Counted from the stretch's first letter, positions 1 to 12,675 are shown. The stretch is DNA of 64,000 bases from Polytrichum commune (GCA_950295325.1 OX485803.1:76275554-76339553), one strand, 5' to 3'. Notes: generated by a model not told the origin, from the letters alone. Numbers and translations are program-made.

Positions 1-1317
1 ATATGGAACTTAGCGCCCATAATAATATTACTAAACTTCATGTGTGTGTTCCATGGGACCCGAAATCAATGACACTTCGATTCTAGGATCAAGAGCATGT
101 CAAAGAATAAATCGTGGCAAATTCAATATGAATATATAAGTTGCAATATATAATATTATTAATATAGTCGAAGTGCCTACTAATATGTGCGTGACTAAGA
201 CAAGTCCTCTAGATAGAATGAGAATGTGGAGTTGAGGTTTAGTGAGGTAGATTCATCCAAGTGACCCCAATTCCAATACCTACTTCCCCCAAAATGGGCA
301 ATTATAGTTTTCGACATGAACGTTATTTGTAATGTTCTTAAAGCATTTATGGGTTAGGTAATGGTCTCTCTCTCTCTCTCTCTCTCGCGTTAATCATAAA
401 GGCACCAAAGTTGGGGAATTTATCTTTACTTGGAAATGGTATACTATAATAAACAAGTACTTAACACTTGCATGGATAACTCAATACTAACTTACTACAC
501 TAAATATTGTTTTCATTTCAAAATGGTATTCTATGTCGGTGTGACAACTTCTCTAGTGACACTACCCAACTTACTTTTAGGGCGTCAAAATGCCGATTAT
601 TGAAACAATGTTTGGGATATTTTGCATCCGCACATTTATGTAAAACGAGACATTGGCACGATTGATTGAAATTTGGATGAAAAATGGCTTAGTGTTGGTG
701 ACACTACACGGGAGGTTTACAATTAGTGTTGAGCAAGGCAAATAGAATGGGTGGCACTAACTAAATACGATTATTTAGTGTAGCGCGTTAGTGTCATAGA
801 AGGAGCATGGGTCTCAAGTACATTGACATCCATATTCACTTGTGCTTCTTGGGGGAAGGCGATGGAGATTTGTAAAGCGACTCAACCTTGCATTTCCAAA
901 GGTGCAAAAAGCGACTCGGGTATGGACACCACCCCTTGTGAGGACCGCGTTGTGCCAGGTGGACAAACCCAAAGAATGTGTTTACTTGTGACAAAGGAAT
1001 GACATAATAAGACAAAGCAAAGCGTGGATATTTATTTGCCAGGTCAGCACTCTACGTCCGCCAGCATGGCGTCAAAAAAATCTTTTTAATCTAACGTGAA
1101 CGATTGGGCTTGAAATATCTGTCGTTCTTCCCACTAAACGTTTGTAGTATGTACCGGGAAGCATATTCCCGATATGCTTATTCCTTCCCCTCTTAGAATA
1201 TCATTGTCCCGAGTCCATGATTTGAAGCCCTTGAGATTTGCAGCACGGATTTTGGATCGTTGTGAAAGGCCGTTAATTCTTGGCTATTGAGAAAGGTGGT
1301 GAGATACACCAAGATGC
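1..1317. other. gene-free AT-rich stretch
   Basis: No reading frame here looks like a gene. A (CT)n tract lies at 365-386. The segment around 540-800 contains several ATTTAGTGT / ACACTAA-like motifs and resembles the transposon family with ACACTAAATA ends seen at 14839 and 28623, in a degraded form. Confidence 0.6.
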
Positions 1318-1704
1318 TAAGGTAGATGGGTCTTAAACGGTTACTTTTTTTTCTTCCAATTAACCCACTTCTCCTAGCACATGAAACACGTGATAAGTGT
1401 GAGATGGTTAGCAAATCCGAATCAAGGTTGTAGTCACTTTCCTTGTATTATTAAGAGTTCATATGAATAGTTTATTTTGTTATCAAAAAGAAGATTCTTG
1501 TGCTCATCAAATGGTCGTATAGGTCCCTCCGATTAGAGTGACTATGGAACCTAGAGTGGTTATCACATTTTGAGCATGTAATCCAAGCTCTTTTGACACA
1601 CATGTGTTTTTGCTATCCGTTATTGGTGTCAAACCTGACCATGTACCACTCAAATATAGGTGCTCGGTTAAGTTAGGTAAAACAAACCATGCACATCTAC
1701 CTTA
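1318..1704. mobile_element. MITE, family A (TAAGGTAGATG ends)
   Basis: A 387-bp element starts TAAGGTAGATG and ends CATCTACCTTA, a perfect 11-bp inverted terminal repeat. Related copies lie at 3637-4392, 6165-6486 (truncated), 8504-9088, 9394-9763 and 35734-36072. All share internal blocks such as AGAGATTGGA and the TATGACCA/TTAATGAGCA region in one orientation or the other. It has no coding capacity. The superfamily is not assigned because no clear target duplication is visible here. Confidence 0.75.
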
Positions 1705-3636
1705 TAATATCTATTGAGCGTCCATAACTCATTACGTAACTTGCCATCCACACTAATAAGGACATGTGGCTCAACATGAAAGGCGTTTGACTCTTGATGC
1801 ATGCAACAATTGTGAATTATGCAAATGTTCATTTTAGAGTTTAAAATTGGAGCACATATGCAAAAGTTAGAAGAGTCCATAGTATTTTCTTTACAAATAA
1901 TCACGTCAATCCTTCATTTCATGTTCATTGTTGAACTTATAGTAAAGAAAAGTTGTGCATATCGTACAATCTTATTGTTACATGAATTGTTTTTTGGGTG
2001 TTTGTTCTTAATTTTGAAGCTTTGCCATATACTACTTGGCTATAGGTCCAATTATGATGAGTGGCCACATAAGGTCCACACACCTTAACTCACCTAATTT
2101 TCCACCCACACTATATCATGTATTAGGCAATGTCAACATGTTACTAAGCATGAGAGGTTGGAGTGGGGCTTGAATGACATCATTTAAATCTCAATGTTGA
2201 CGGGTTTGTGCTGCCAATTGATATCTATGTTTATACGCACAATTAGATCTCATGCACAAATAGGTTGCCTCTTTACCCATGCAACTTACCCTAGGTCAAC
2301 ACCAAATCACAAACACTTGTGATTTTGTTTATTTTATCAACATAGCAACACATAACAAAATAATCATTGTATTTTATATTGTGGTAGTAAATATTCAAAA
2401 TAGTGTGGAATGCTAATAAATGAACATGGGGCAACCTAATTGATGTGACCTTAAAATCATTAAATTTCAAGAAATATCGATCTAAAAAAACATTGACGTG
2501 ATCTTAAAGTTATTAGCATCAACTTTTCCTTTAGGTACAATAAAACTTGCGCTCTAGAAAGCTTATAAAACCACAATACGCTTTAGGAAGTCAAGGGGTT
2601 AATGTAAATTCCTTGGTACATAATTTGGGATGAATACTTGATTGATAGGATAACGTAGTTTAAGTATTTCATTCGTCTTGGACCCTTGAGGTATGTGTAC
2701 CTCATTCGGCTATTTTTCTTAATTGGACACATATATTTGAGTGGTGTGTGATTATATTATACATGAGAAATCCAACAAGACATGTGGACCTTGTGGCGGG
2801 ACACCAATGTCCCATAATACACTGGTTAAACCCTAAAGCATGTGTCGACGTCAAAAATTATTAGTTGAAAGCAATCAAAGCGGAGTTGAGTTGGTTTTTA
2901 TTTTTGATCGCTTACAACCACAAAACCAATCATTAAGGAGGCTCCAATTTATTTGGGACACTATTGTCCCGCCATAAGTTTCATGTGTTGAAAACATATT
3001 GGTCTACATGCTCAACGTTTTTGACACCACTCATTGGGGGGGGGGGGGGGGGGGAGGGCTAGATATTCATTCAAACAATAATACACATGCACTTTCAATT
3101 TTCATGATCAAATCAGAGAAGATTTAATTTTGTTGGTGATGATTCATCATACATTTGCTAATGCAACACAAGTTTTGTTGCATAAATGTAATCGGTAGAA
3201 GTTGGTTGAATATCTAAAAGAACCAGATAACACCCACATACCTTAATTTAGTATAATTTGTCAACCCCCCTTCAACTCTTGCTAATTGAAGCTTTCCTAA
3301 AATTGCCATTCATGTCTCCGACCTCACAACAAATTAATATTTGTTTGTTTGTTTGTTTTAAATAAATAAAATTCACCATACATTGAATGACATATCATTA
3401 TAAAGTAGTGTACTTTCATTCATGTGGGCCCCAAGAATATAACCATGGGATGCCCCAACCTAGTACAAGGAGACTCATATCAAGTTTGAATTTGCACTAA
3501 GTTGGGGCATGCCATTGTTATATTCCCATGGCCCAGATGAATGAACACACACTGCTTAGTAATGTTGTGGAGGTGGCCCGTCAAGAGCACTTTTGAGCGC
3601 CTCATTGTGTGTTGTGAATTGTGCGGTGTGGAACTC
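1705..3636. other. gene-free AT-rich stretch
   Basis: No supportable gene. A short open frame on the plus strand near 1819-2088 lacks any recognisable domain and is typical of AT-rich noncoding DNA. A run of 19 G residues lies at 3036-3054. A small inverted repeat around 3431-3535 (CCATGGGATGCCCCAAC against its complement) marks an old hairpin-type repeat. Confidence 0.5.
3036..3054 (+). repeat. poly-G tract (19 G)
   Basis: Nineteen consecutive G residues. Homopolymer length is likely to be unreliable in an assembly. Confidence 0.9.
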
Positions 3637-4392
3637 TAAGGTAGTTGTGCCTAATTCAGTTACTTACTTAATCAAACACTTATATATTTGAGTGGGTATA
3701 TGGTTAGCGTGACTCCAAGAATGGATACCAAAAAGACATGTCCTCAAAAGAGATTGGACTACCTGCTCAAAATATGATAACCATTCTAGGTTCCACATTC
3801 AACCTAATTGGATTGACCTATATGATCATCTAATGAGCACATGAATCTTAACTTTGAGAAAAAATAAGATATTCATGTGAGCTTTTGAAAATTATGAGGA
3901 AAGTGGCTATGGTCTTGATTTGGATTTGCTAAACATCTCGTACTAATCACGTGTTTCATATCCTAGAGAAGTGGACCGATATGACAAAGTAACCATTTTA
4001 GGGCCAGTTCACATGGGGCCCCAAGTCCTAACTCCCTAGTCACTTGAGATCAATTAGTGCAATCTCAACCATTGACAACATGGGAAATTGGGACTTACCA
4101 CTGCACACGGGGACCCAAGTCTTGAATCCCAAATGTGACATGGATGCCTACATGGCAACACTTTTTGTAGGTGAGGATTGGGACTTGTGTTGTGAGTTGG
4201 GTTGATCAAAAAGCTAGAACCAACCCTCAACACAAGTCCCACAAATAAATTGTATAAAATAATCAAAATCCGACTTGAATGATAATTAGCCATATTTTAA
4301 TGGTGTCGTGAGGCTCACAAGTAGGGACTTTGCTGCCATGTTGGGACTTGCTTAACATGAGTGAGACTTGGGACCTTAGACCCATCTACCAT
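3637..4392. mobile_element. MITE family A copy carrying a nested insertion
   Basis: The left end (TAAGGTAG) is at 3637 and the right end (CCATCTACC) near 4392. Removing the 375-bp insertion at 4001-4375 plus one 3-bp duplication leaves about 378 bp, the size of the other family A copies. This confirms both boundaries and the order of insertion. Confidence 0.75.
4001..4375. mobile_element. PIF/Harbinger-like MITE nested in family A
   Basis: This 375-bp insertion is flanked on both sides by TTA (3998-4000 and 4376-4378), the 3-bp target typical of PIF/Harbinger elements. Its left end has CCAGTTCACATGG followed by CCCAAGTC, and the right end has GACTTGGGAC. A second, roughly 377-bp copy at 36311-36687 keeps a fuller right terminus (CCATGTGAACCGG). 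Noncoding. The superfamily call rests on the TSD and inverted ends only. Confidence 0.65.
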
Positions 4393-4444
4393 TCCCAACA
4401 TTTGGAAAGGTGCCAAGGTAAGGCAATTTTCAAAGTATTCCTTG

Positions 4445-4468
4445 ATATATATATATATATATATATAT
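4445..4468. repeat. (AT)n microsatellite
   Basis: Twelve AT dinucleotides in a row. Confidence 0.9.
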
Positions 4469-5064
4469 GATTATGATACAGTCTACCCTCCATATTTATG
4501 CCACTCAATTATATAACACCTCTACAATATGACGCATTTCTTGTCAACCAAATTTTGTAGTGTTAATTTACCTCCATTCTACGACGCTCGTAATACAACA
4601 TTTTCAGGTCCAATTCATCATATAATATACTAAAGGTGATTAATGTGCACAATTGGTGGGGCTTGAACGTATCAAGGTTCATATGTGATCAATGCTTTGG
4701 AATATGTGAAGGAACCTTGGGAAACCTTGTGAGCATTTTCCTGCATTAAAAATGTTCTCCCATACTTACATATGTTCATTGTGTATACAAAATGGCGTTT
4801 TGACATTGAATTAGGCCATTTTCTTGGAAGACCTCGATAGTATGACATGTGAGGCCAAAATGGCATATTACCCAAGAATACGACGTTTGGATAATACGAC
4901 ATGTTCTTGTGCAACCAAAAGTGTCTTAATAAAGAGGGAGAACAATACAATGGGAGGAAAAGGTACATAAGTATGAAACGTGCCGACCTTACCCACTGCT
5001 CGGGGCATGTCTCATCTTTTGAAGTCCCGTACTACTATGTTGGCGTGATGTGCCCATGTTAGTA

Positions 5065-6123
5065 CAATCCACCCTCAATAAGTGTTACCCTGGTAAGTGT
5101 TGAAATCGTATATGTGTTAAAAAATAAAAAAATGCACTCCAAAAAATACACTAGTAAGTGTTAATTGTTAAATGTTAAGAGAATTTAGAAAATTTACGCT
5201 CCCCTTTTCAATGAATTCACCTCAATAAATTTTAGCTTGAATGAGATTGAGGCTACAAAATTTAATAACTTGTATGAAATTATTGTTGCATGCATACATT
5301 ATGCACACAATCACTTTTAAATGTATAGTGGGTAAAAACGTTTGCTCAGAGTTATTGCATCAACAATCATGAATGGTTGGAAACATACTCGGAGTTACTA
5401 CATGAACAATCATGAATTGTTGGAAACATACATTTGTATTCTTTCGAGGTTTTTTTACAACATGGAATCACAATAGGCAATCATGATAGATAGAGAAGCT
5501 CATAAAAGCAATACAAAAGAAAAAGTTGGAAGAAATTACTACCTTATTGGAACAATTGGCATTAATATCTAAAGAAAGTGAAAGTGGACCCACTACAAAT
5601 GCACATGAGTTCGTCAATTATGAAGTGGAGTTTGATCTAAACAATCGCTACACACCTACTGAGGAGGAAATTATGATTGAGGTATGCTTGATGAAGGAAG
5701 TGATGTAGCTAACAATGAACCCATTGAGGAAGTTGACAATGTGCAAATTAGTGATGTGGTGGTAGATAGAGTAGGATTCAAGGATGTTGAAAGTGCATTA
5801 GTGACCTTGAAACAATTTACGAAACAGAGACCCACTAATGTTACACCTTCCATCCAGAGCATTTAAACACTTAAAAAAAAATCTTGGCGTGCATAAGAAT
5901 CTCATTAAACCACTATAGATTTGTTCTTCCATTACACTTAGATGCATGATAACATTTGCATCTTTGTATTCTCATCCTTTATTTATATAAGTGTTATTTA
6001 GAAAACTCCAAAGTCACATAAGTGTTACAAATTGTCAATGCTACCCCCGTTAAGTGTTAACACCACATTAGTATTTATAGGTTTCCTTGCTATGAATCGT
6101 TAACATATATCGAGGGTAGATTA
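5065..6123 (+). mobile_element. pogo/Tigger-like DNA transposon derivative
   Basis: The 1,059-bp element is flanked by TA on both sides (5063-5064, 6124-6125). The left end reads CAATCCACCCTCAATA; the right end in reverse complement reads TAATCTACCCTCGATA, so the ends are inverted with a few mismatches. Several TAAGTGTTA subterminal repeats occur near both ends. The interior carries a broken transposase C-terminus (5526-5866). TA target, short inverted ends and a Tigger-like tail together fit the pogo branch of Tc1/mariner. Too short to be autonomous. Confidence 0.65.
5526..5866 (+). pseudogene. pogo/Tigger-like transposase C-terminal remnant, frameshifted
   Basis: Two overlapping frames join near position 5685. 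The first (5526-5708) includes TPTEEEIMIEV; the second (5684-5866) includes an acidic stretch and then ESALVTLKQFTKQRP. This order (acidic tail, EEEI...EV, then a short helix with EAL..L..F) is how Tigger/Jerky-type DDE transposases usually end. The catalytic DDE region is absent, so this is only the last part of a former protein. Family recognition is by pattern, not by search. A frameshift at about 5684-5708 separates the halves. Confidence 0.5.
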
Positions 6124-6140
6124 TAGGTATATGGTAGACA

Positions 6141-6163
6141 TCTCTCTCTCTCTCTCTCTCTCT
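6141..6163 (+). repeat. (CT)n microsatellite
   Basis: A CT dinucleotide run directly at the left edge of a truncated family A copy. Confidence 0.9.
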
Positions 6164-6164
6164 A

Positions 6165-6486
6165 AGTGGTATGTGGATTAGCGTGGCTTCAAGAATGGAC
6201 ATTAAAAGGACATGTGTTTAAAAAGAGATTGGATTGCGTGCTCAGAATGCGATAACCATTGTGGACTTAATAGTTAACATAAATGGGGACTCTACTTGGC
6301 CATACAAGGAACATGATAGTATTGTATTTGATAATGAACAAAATATTCACATAAGCTCCGCAAATTATGAGGAAAGTAGCTATGGCCTCTATTTGGATTT
6401 GCTAACCATCTCGTTCTAGTCGCATGTTTCTTATCCTACGAGAAGTGGGTTAAACCGACAAAATAACCATTTAAGACCCATCTACC
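6165..6486. mobile_element. MITE family A, left-truncated copy
   Basis: Shares the internal family A blocks (GAGATTGGATTGCG, CATCTCGTTCTAGTCGC, CCCATCTACC right end) but the left terminus is replaced by a CT microsatellite. Confidence 0.6.
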
Positions 6487-8503
6487 TGACCTACTTATAG
6501 TACTTGGTGCTTCCTTGTTCATGGTTTGCAGGCTGAGCTACGATTTCCCACTTGGAATTTGAGTGGGTCTCCACACATAGATGGATAGATTTTTAACGGA
6601 GTACTTAACCCCGAGGTGCCTAAGTGGTGTAATATGGGCCTCTCCATGCCCAATATTGAGTATATGAGCTACATATTTCCTTGTGCTTGGATGCAAACAT
6701 GTATTTAGTATGTCACATGTGAATTTATTTTTGTATTCTCCTTGACATGAGATAAAACGCAAATGAAGTTTATAACCTGAAAACATCAAAACCATCAATT
6801 ATAGACTTGGAGAATCTTGTAGAAATTGTGTTCATGATCATATATAAAGCCCATAATTTGGTCATATAAGTGGCAATATACACAATTATTATGGGCTCTT
6901 TACCCATAAGCTACTTGGTTTCGCTTGTGTAGAATAAATCATATGCTCAAGGTGGTTCTTTGGTGTGAGGGTCCCATAAAGACGAGGGTGGAGCTCGAGT
7001 TCCTAAGGTAGAGGGTGCTAAAACCAACACCCCACCCAAAACCAACATTCTTAAATATTGCACAATAAGAACATTTGCTGATACTATCTTTTAGCAATTC
7101 ACTTCATATAAATACAATAACACATATATACCTAGCGCTTATAGTGACAATTTTTAGCACCCTCTATTTAGAGACCCTAAAAACCAGGGACCCTGTTGGG
7201 GATATGCTTTACCTTGTGCTTACAATTTTGAAACCTAATAATAACGCACATGCCATGCTGGCGATTGAAATTACGAATGTAGAGCTCTAGTATTGTCATG
7301 GTGTAAGTGCCCTATAATATAAAAGAAAACGTGTCTAAAGTTATTAACAAGGGTCTAACATAGGCACCAAAACACGTTGAATCAAATTCGTCTATAATGG
7401 ATTCGATTTTGGGGTGGGGCAAGTGAAATTCGATGGTGGTATAATGAGTAACATGTGAGGTATAAGCAACCTAGAGGTACATGAATTGGTTCGTGAAGGT
7501 CATGGTTTGTATTGGTGATAGTCCAAGTTCAAAACTCACAAGTTACCAGAGTGCGTAAGAGACGCTGCTCATCCCCTACTTTGAAGTGAGACAAGTAAGA
7601 GACTTGCCAACTACACCTTTCACACCTAATGCTAAGGGTTGCAAGTTAGGATAGGTAGAAACTACATGGCCCATTGTACTTTATGTGTGAGTTGAAAACC
7701 AGGATGGCTCCTACATTAATAAAGGTACAATGATATTACACTATAAAATGATTACAAGATATTGGTAATTTGGTATTATACTAATGGTATGTTGAGATTA
7801 TATTTTTCAACCCACAATAATTCCTGAGTCATGTTTTTGAAAATTCTATACACCTAGTTTTGAACATATGATACTTGTGAGCTCAAAAATGGGGTGGGTT
7901 AATACAAAGTTACATTGACCAATTGTGCTCAAAGTCGTTGGTAGATCTAACCAATATTGCAGTTGGTTCTTTGGGATATGCTTTCAACAACCACTATCTT
8001 AAAGTTGTTGACTAGGCATGAAAAAAAATGGCGCCAAAAATACCTATAGGCATGGTTTTTACATATTGAAGATTATCTCCTAGTCCGATTATGAGGCGGA
8101 CTTTAAGCTAGATTTTGACACGTTTGACTAAATTAATCATAAATTTTAATTCATTTAAAATGTCAAAATTTCAGTGAACCACAATAATAGGTGTGAAAGG
8201 TCTAAATCAATGGAGTTTGACACTTTACAAAATCACGACCTAATACTTATCTATGTAAATTTGAAGGATTAAAAAACTTATAACAATCTTTTTTGCTTCT
8301 TAGATAACTCATGGGTGACATCAATTTGATGTCGAAAGTGATTGAAATTGTCAATGGCTTGTTGCAAATTCAACCACAACTCTGGAGTGTGTGACCACAT
8401 GACTCATGGAGTGTTGGAATTGTCTTCCTTCCGCTTGTAGTAGTTTTTCCTTGAAAATGCAAGTTGGGAACTCTAAAAGCCACAAGTACCTGCCTGAACC
8501 AAG
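6487..8503. other. gene-free AT-rich stretch
   Basis: No gene could be supported on either strand. Open frames around 6538-6798 and 7075-7290 are short and have no recognisable domains. Confidence 0.5.
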
Positions 8504-9088
8504 TAAGGATAGACATGCCTAATTCGGTTACCAATCTTAATTGGACACTTGTATTTGAGTGGTATGTGTTTAGGTGTTGCTCCAAAAAATGGATATAGAA
8601 TTGACATGTGTTTAAAAGAGATTGGACTACGCACTCAAATATGATAACCATTCTAGGTGGGGTAGTCACCACAAATTGGGGGGGGGGGGGTCTATATGAC
8701 TACTTAATGAGCATGAGAATCTTCAATTTGAAAATGAACAAGATATTCATATGAGTTCCAACAATTATGCATACCATTATTCAATTTCTATGAGCCGCTC
8801 CATTTTAATAGTGTTCAATGACAATGCTTCAACAAAGTTTATCAAGCTAAATCTCAGGTAACAGTGATGATATGAGAATAATCATGATATAGTTCATGAA
8901 TAGTATTTGATTTATTCCTAGTCCCACCCACCCTCCGTACTCGACTGAATAATGTTATGTGAGGAAAGTGGCTACAACCTCAACTTAGATTTGCTTACCA
9001 TTTCGCACTAATATGTGTTTTCATATCCTAGGAGAAAGTGTGCGAGTCAAAAAAAAAAAAAAAAAAACACTTAAGACTCATCTACCTA
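8504..9088. mobile_element. MITE family A copy with nested insertion
   Basis: Left part 8504-8769 and right part 8960-9088 match the two halves of other family A copies. They are split at the conserved AATTATG|AGGAAAGTGG block by a 190-bp element. A 13-G run (8678-8690) and a 19-A run (9049-9067) lie inside. Confidence 0.7.
8770..8959. mobile_element. MITE, family B (CATAACATTATTCA ends)
   Basis: A 190-bp insertion into family A. The left end is CATACCATTATTCAAT; the right end in reverse complement is CATAACATTATTCAGT. Related elements with the same ends are at 18454-18599, 27772-27955 and 28065-28220, and an interrupted copy lies within 32010-32795. The internal block GGCCCCACCCAACA or its variants is shared with the 27.8-kb and 32-kb copies. 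Confidence 0.65.
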
Positions 9089-9393
9089 AACATGAAAGAG
9101 TTGTAGACGATGATCACTTGTGACCGCACATGTAGGAAGCAAAATCAATTCAAAACACACACAAGAAGATGTAGAAATATATGCAAAGACTATGATAAAT
9201 AGACCCATTTCTGATACCCCAACCCCCAATCTTAATACATTCAAGTCCCCTAACCCCATGAAGTTCCACACATGTAGCTGTCATATTCGAACTTGATGGG
9301 AAAAGCCGTGAAGAATCACACATGTAGCCTTCACATTTGGCGTGATGGTAGAAGGGCATGGATTTGGGTTCCTTGAAAAGGGCATTGATTGTA

Positions 9394-9763
9394 CTCAAGG
9401 TAGACGTGCTTAAATTGAACACAACAATAATCTGGGCACCTTCATTTTGAGTGATATATGGTGAGAACCGCCCAAAAAAACACACGTTCGAACGAGATTG
9501 GAATATGTGCTCAAAATATGCGAACCATTCTAGGTTCAACAATCAATGTAATTAAAATAACCTATATGACCACTTAATGAGCATGAAAAATTTCACTTTG
9601 ATAATGAATCATATAGTCATATGAGCTATAAAAAATCCTGAGGCAAATGGCTACCCTCACAAATTGGACTTGCTAACATCTTGCATCAATTGCATGTTTC
9701 ATATCCTTCAACAATGGTGGGTGCAAAGAGAAATAAACATGTGAATAACACATGTCTACCTTA
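9394..9763. mobile_element. MITE family A copy
   Basis: Both ends are intact: CAAGGTAGACG at the left and GTCTACCTTA at the right. The internal family A blocks are present (GAGATTGGAATATGTGCTC, CCATTCTAGGTTCAAC, TTAATGAGCATGA). About 370 bp. Confidence 0.75.
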
Positions 9764-10042
9764 CGTATTTACCATTCTTCACCTCGTTCACAAATTCTAT
9801 GCAATCATATGAACTTGGCCCCACCAAATGATATTCCATGGCATCAAGTGCTATGCATTTCCCTTATAGTGGATAAGCATTCATTCTCCTTCATTAATGC
9901 TTTTTTTTACTTGATTTTCCATTGTTTTTTGATGTGCGTGTTTGTTTTTTGGGGGTGGAGCCGGGTTGGCCATATGGACACTTTTTTGACCAATTGGGTA
10001 GTGGATACCACGTTTTCAGCAATGCACGGGGAGAGCTGACCG

Positions 10043-10266
10043 CTACACTATTTGGTCTAATTAGTGTGGGTTGCCATTTGGAGTTATGCATTATTATGAC
10101 ACTTTATTGAGAGTTTCACTTTTTACCCAAACAATATAAGTAGTTAGTATGCACACCAAAGGATATGATATAACTTAGTTGGTAAAAAACAAGAATGTTG
10201 GTGAAAAGGTTATAGTAACACATAACTCCAAATGGTAACTCACACTAATTAGACAAAATAGTGTAG
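10043..10266. mobile_element. MITE, family D (46-bp terminal inverted repeats)
   Basis: The left terminus (from CTACACTATTTGGTCTAATT) and the right terminus (ending CTAATTAGACAAAATAGTG) are inverted copies over about 46 bp with only a few mismatches. The total length is 224 bp. A diverged second copy spans 15488-15715. Noncoding. Confidence 0.75.
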
Positions 10267-10480
10267 TTGCATATGAACCGGTTGAGTTTGAGGAATAACC
10301 GGTTAAAGTTCAAGATTTTAGGACGATTACCAATCAGTTTATAAGAATCTATAGAATATACCTCAATTATATAAAGAAAAACCGAAAGATCACAACATGT
10401 AACCGGTTGGACTTGGAGAAAGTAGGGTTTTTTCAAGATGTGCATCAATGGACATGCACAATTTAAAAAGTTGAAGAAGG
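10267..10480. repeat. dispersed repeat, family C (AACCGGTT)
   Basis: A block containing AACCGGTTGAG, AATAACCGGTTAAAGTTCAA, TACCTCAAT and TGTAACCGGTTGGACTTGG. The same order of blocks recurs at 15970-16155, 33135-33360 and 36095-36310. Function and superfamily are unknown; no clear inverted ends were found. Confidence 0.6.
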
Positions 10481-12152
10481 TGTTCATCTAGGCTTTGGAA
10501 TCAAAGATTCTTTGCTTCCTGATCTAGTGTTATAGGAGGGAAACTCTTCCATCGTTCAATGTAGTGTAAGTGGATGACATCACTAGTAGATTCTACATGG
10601 GTCATTGCCAATGATAAATTTGCCAAGTTTAATGCCAATCTTGACTATGTCATGTCTCTAAAGTGGTCACGGGTAAGATAAAAATGTTGCCGAACTAGCT
10701 TCTCATTATCGAATACCCACGAAACAAGTTGGTCGGCACCTCTGTCACAACCACATGCTGCCTCCTAATTTTCCTAGCTCGTTCACAAAATCAAGTGTAC
10801 TAGGGCTCAATGGGTAGCATTTCTAATTATGGAGGGTGTTGGATGTAGTTTGATTTTTGCAAAGGTGACTAACCCAAATACCATCAAGGTGGTGGCTGAA
10901 TCAACATGTATTACTCATCCACTGAATCAGGGATGCTGATTGAGAGCCAAAAGTAGGTGTATGATTAAGGGAGCTAACCAAATTAGCCTCATCTACCTTA
11001 GGTGACAAAGAAAATGAGAAGATTGTTGATTATATAAAGATATGACATGCCAACGCCTAAACTCAAAGAAGCCCTCCAAGATGCTCTGGTTACACTCAAA
11101 CAAGGGACCATGAAGGCAGTTCAACCCCAATTGATCCTCTTACTCTAATAAAGAATAACATTGGGTTTCTTGTTTCTTTTATCCAAATTTAAAGTTGGTG
11201 ATAGGATGAAATTCTTTCCTAGAACTTCGAGTTAGGTCATAAGGGAGGAGCTATTATGGCTAATGTGTTGGCTATAACATAGGTTGCACCGACCCACCAA
11301 ATCACATTGCTTTGTTGACTTTTTGAATCATTTTTTTCTTTTGATTTTTGTTTAAGAAAGAGAGTCATCTTATTATTTTTGGTGCAATTTGGCCTCGCAA
11401 AGTTAAAAAATAATTGATTTGATGAGTGGGAGGGAACTATTGCATACAAGTGTACCTCTTATTCATTCAATAAAAACACCATCAAATAGCATGTACGTTA
11501 GAGGTTGCATTTTGTAGATAATATGATATTACAATTGGCTTCAAAAACCCCAAATTAGTCTATAGAGATGCATTTGATATTGTATGGAACTACTTACTCC
11601 CCTATTGGTTTCAAAATCACACTATAAATACTACTTACAATCAATCAAAATGTCGAGATGTACCTTTGAAATTTCAAACTTGCATATTTTTATCAAATTC
11701 TATATCTAGTACAAATTGATGAGAATTTATGGTCCTAGATCTACAATAATCATTTTTAACTAGTTGAACATGTTCATTATTGCCAATTGGAATAGGATTT
11801 TAACACATTGTAGCATGATGTGTTTGGCCAGTGTATAAATAAACCATGAGTTTCAAAGAATTGATGATAGCCTGTGTATCCAAAGCTGACCCTAGGCTCT
11901 CATGTTTAAACCATATTCATTTTAGGCAATTATATATGGACTCAGGTTGCTTTGAGTAAAGGTCTCAACTAGGTGCAATTACCTAAGAGACACTAAGATG
12001 AAGTTATGACAATGCTTGGATGATGCATGTCATCCCCATTGAATAGGCTATTATGAATTGTCGCATATGTAGGTGTGCCTCCCATTCATTGAATGACAAT
12101 GTTGGGAACTGTTAATAGTTGTGTATTTCCTTGAAGTTCATTCAACACCGTG
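10481..12152. other. gene-free stretch, possible decayed retroelement
   Basis: No intact frame. The segment at about 10560-10930 is less AT-biased than its surroundings and gives short disconnected peptides in several frames, as an old decayed coding element might. I could not identify a family. Confidence 0.35.
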
Positions 12153-12160
12153 TTTACACC

Positions 12161-12667
12161 TCAAGGAGTGCACTATTCATTAAAACCAAGCATCACGTGC
12201 GTGCATGCCCCTTATTAAAATACCCCTGTATACATTTTATTTTTGCTAAAATCAAGCAATATACTTACAAATCTCATTGCTTCAAAATACATTTCCATAC
12301 ATACACAAGGGTCCAAAAACAAATACAAAAATTGTATATAACATGTGTACAAATGTTTGGAAATGCAAAAATATGGCCCTATTATATGTATAATATCAAA
12401 TCATGGATTTTTAGTTATAAAGTCGTTACTTAGTGGATGAAAAAATGCATGATTCTTGGTCTAGGTTTGACTTGAACGCGTAAACGCGTAAACGCGTACT
12501 TTACATATATTTTTCTATAGCCTTATCTCCAGCCTCATGTATATCTACTTCCTGCTTAATAGCAATATGTCTCTTGTACGTACATTTTGTACATGCTTGT
12601 TCTAAATAATACCCCTTTTGTGCACGCACGTGTATATTTACAGTAATTGAACAGTGCACTCCCTGGG
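12161..12667. mobile_element. hAT-type non-autonomous element, copy 1
   Basis: The 507-bp element is flanked by a perfect 8-bp duplication GTTTACAC (12153-12160 and 12668-12675). Its ends are CTCAAGGAGTGCACT at the left and AGTGCACTCCCTGGG at the right. An 8-bp duplication and short G/C-rich inverted ends are the hallmark of the hAT superfamily. It is the inverted, internally shortened relative of the 643-bp copy at 29063-29705. It has no transposase. Confidence 0.85.
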
Positions 12668-12675
12668 GTTTACAC

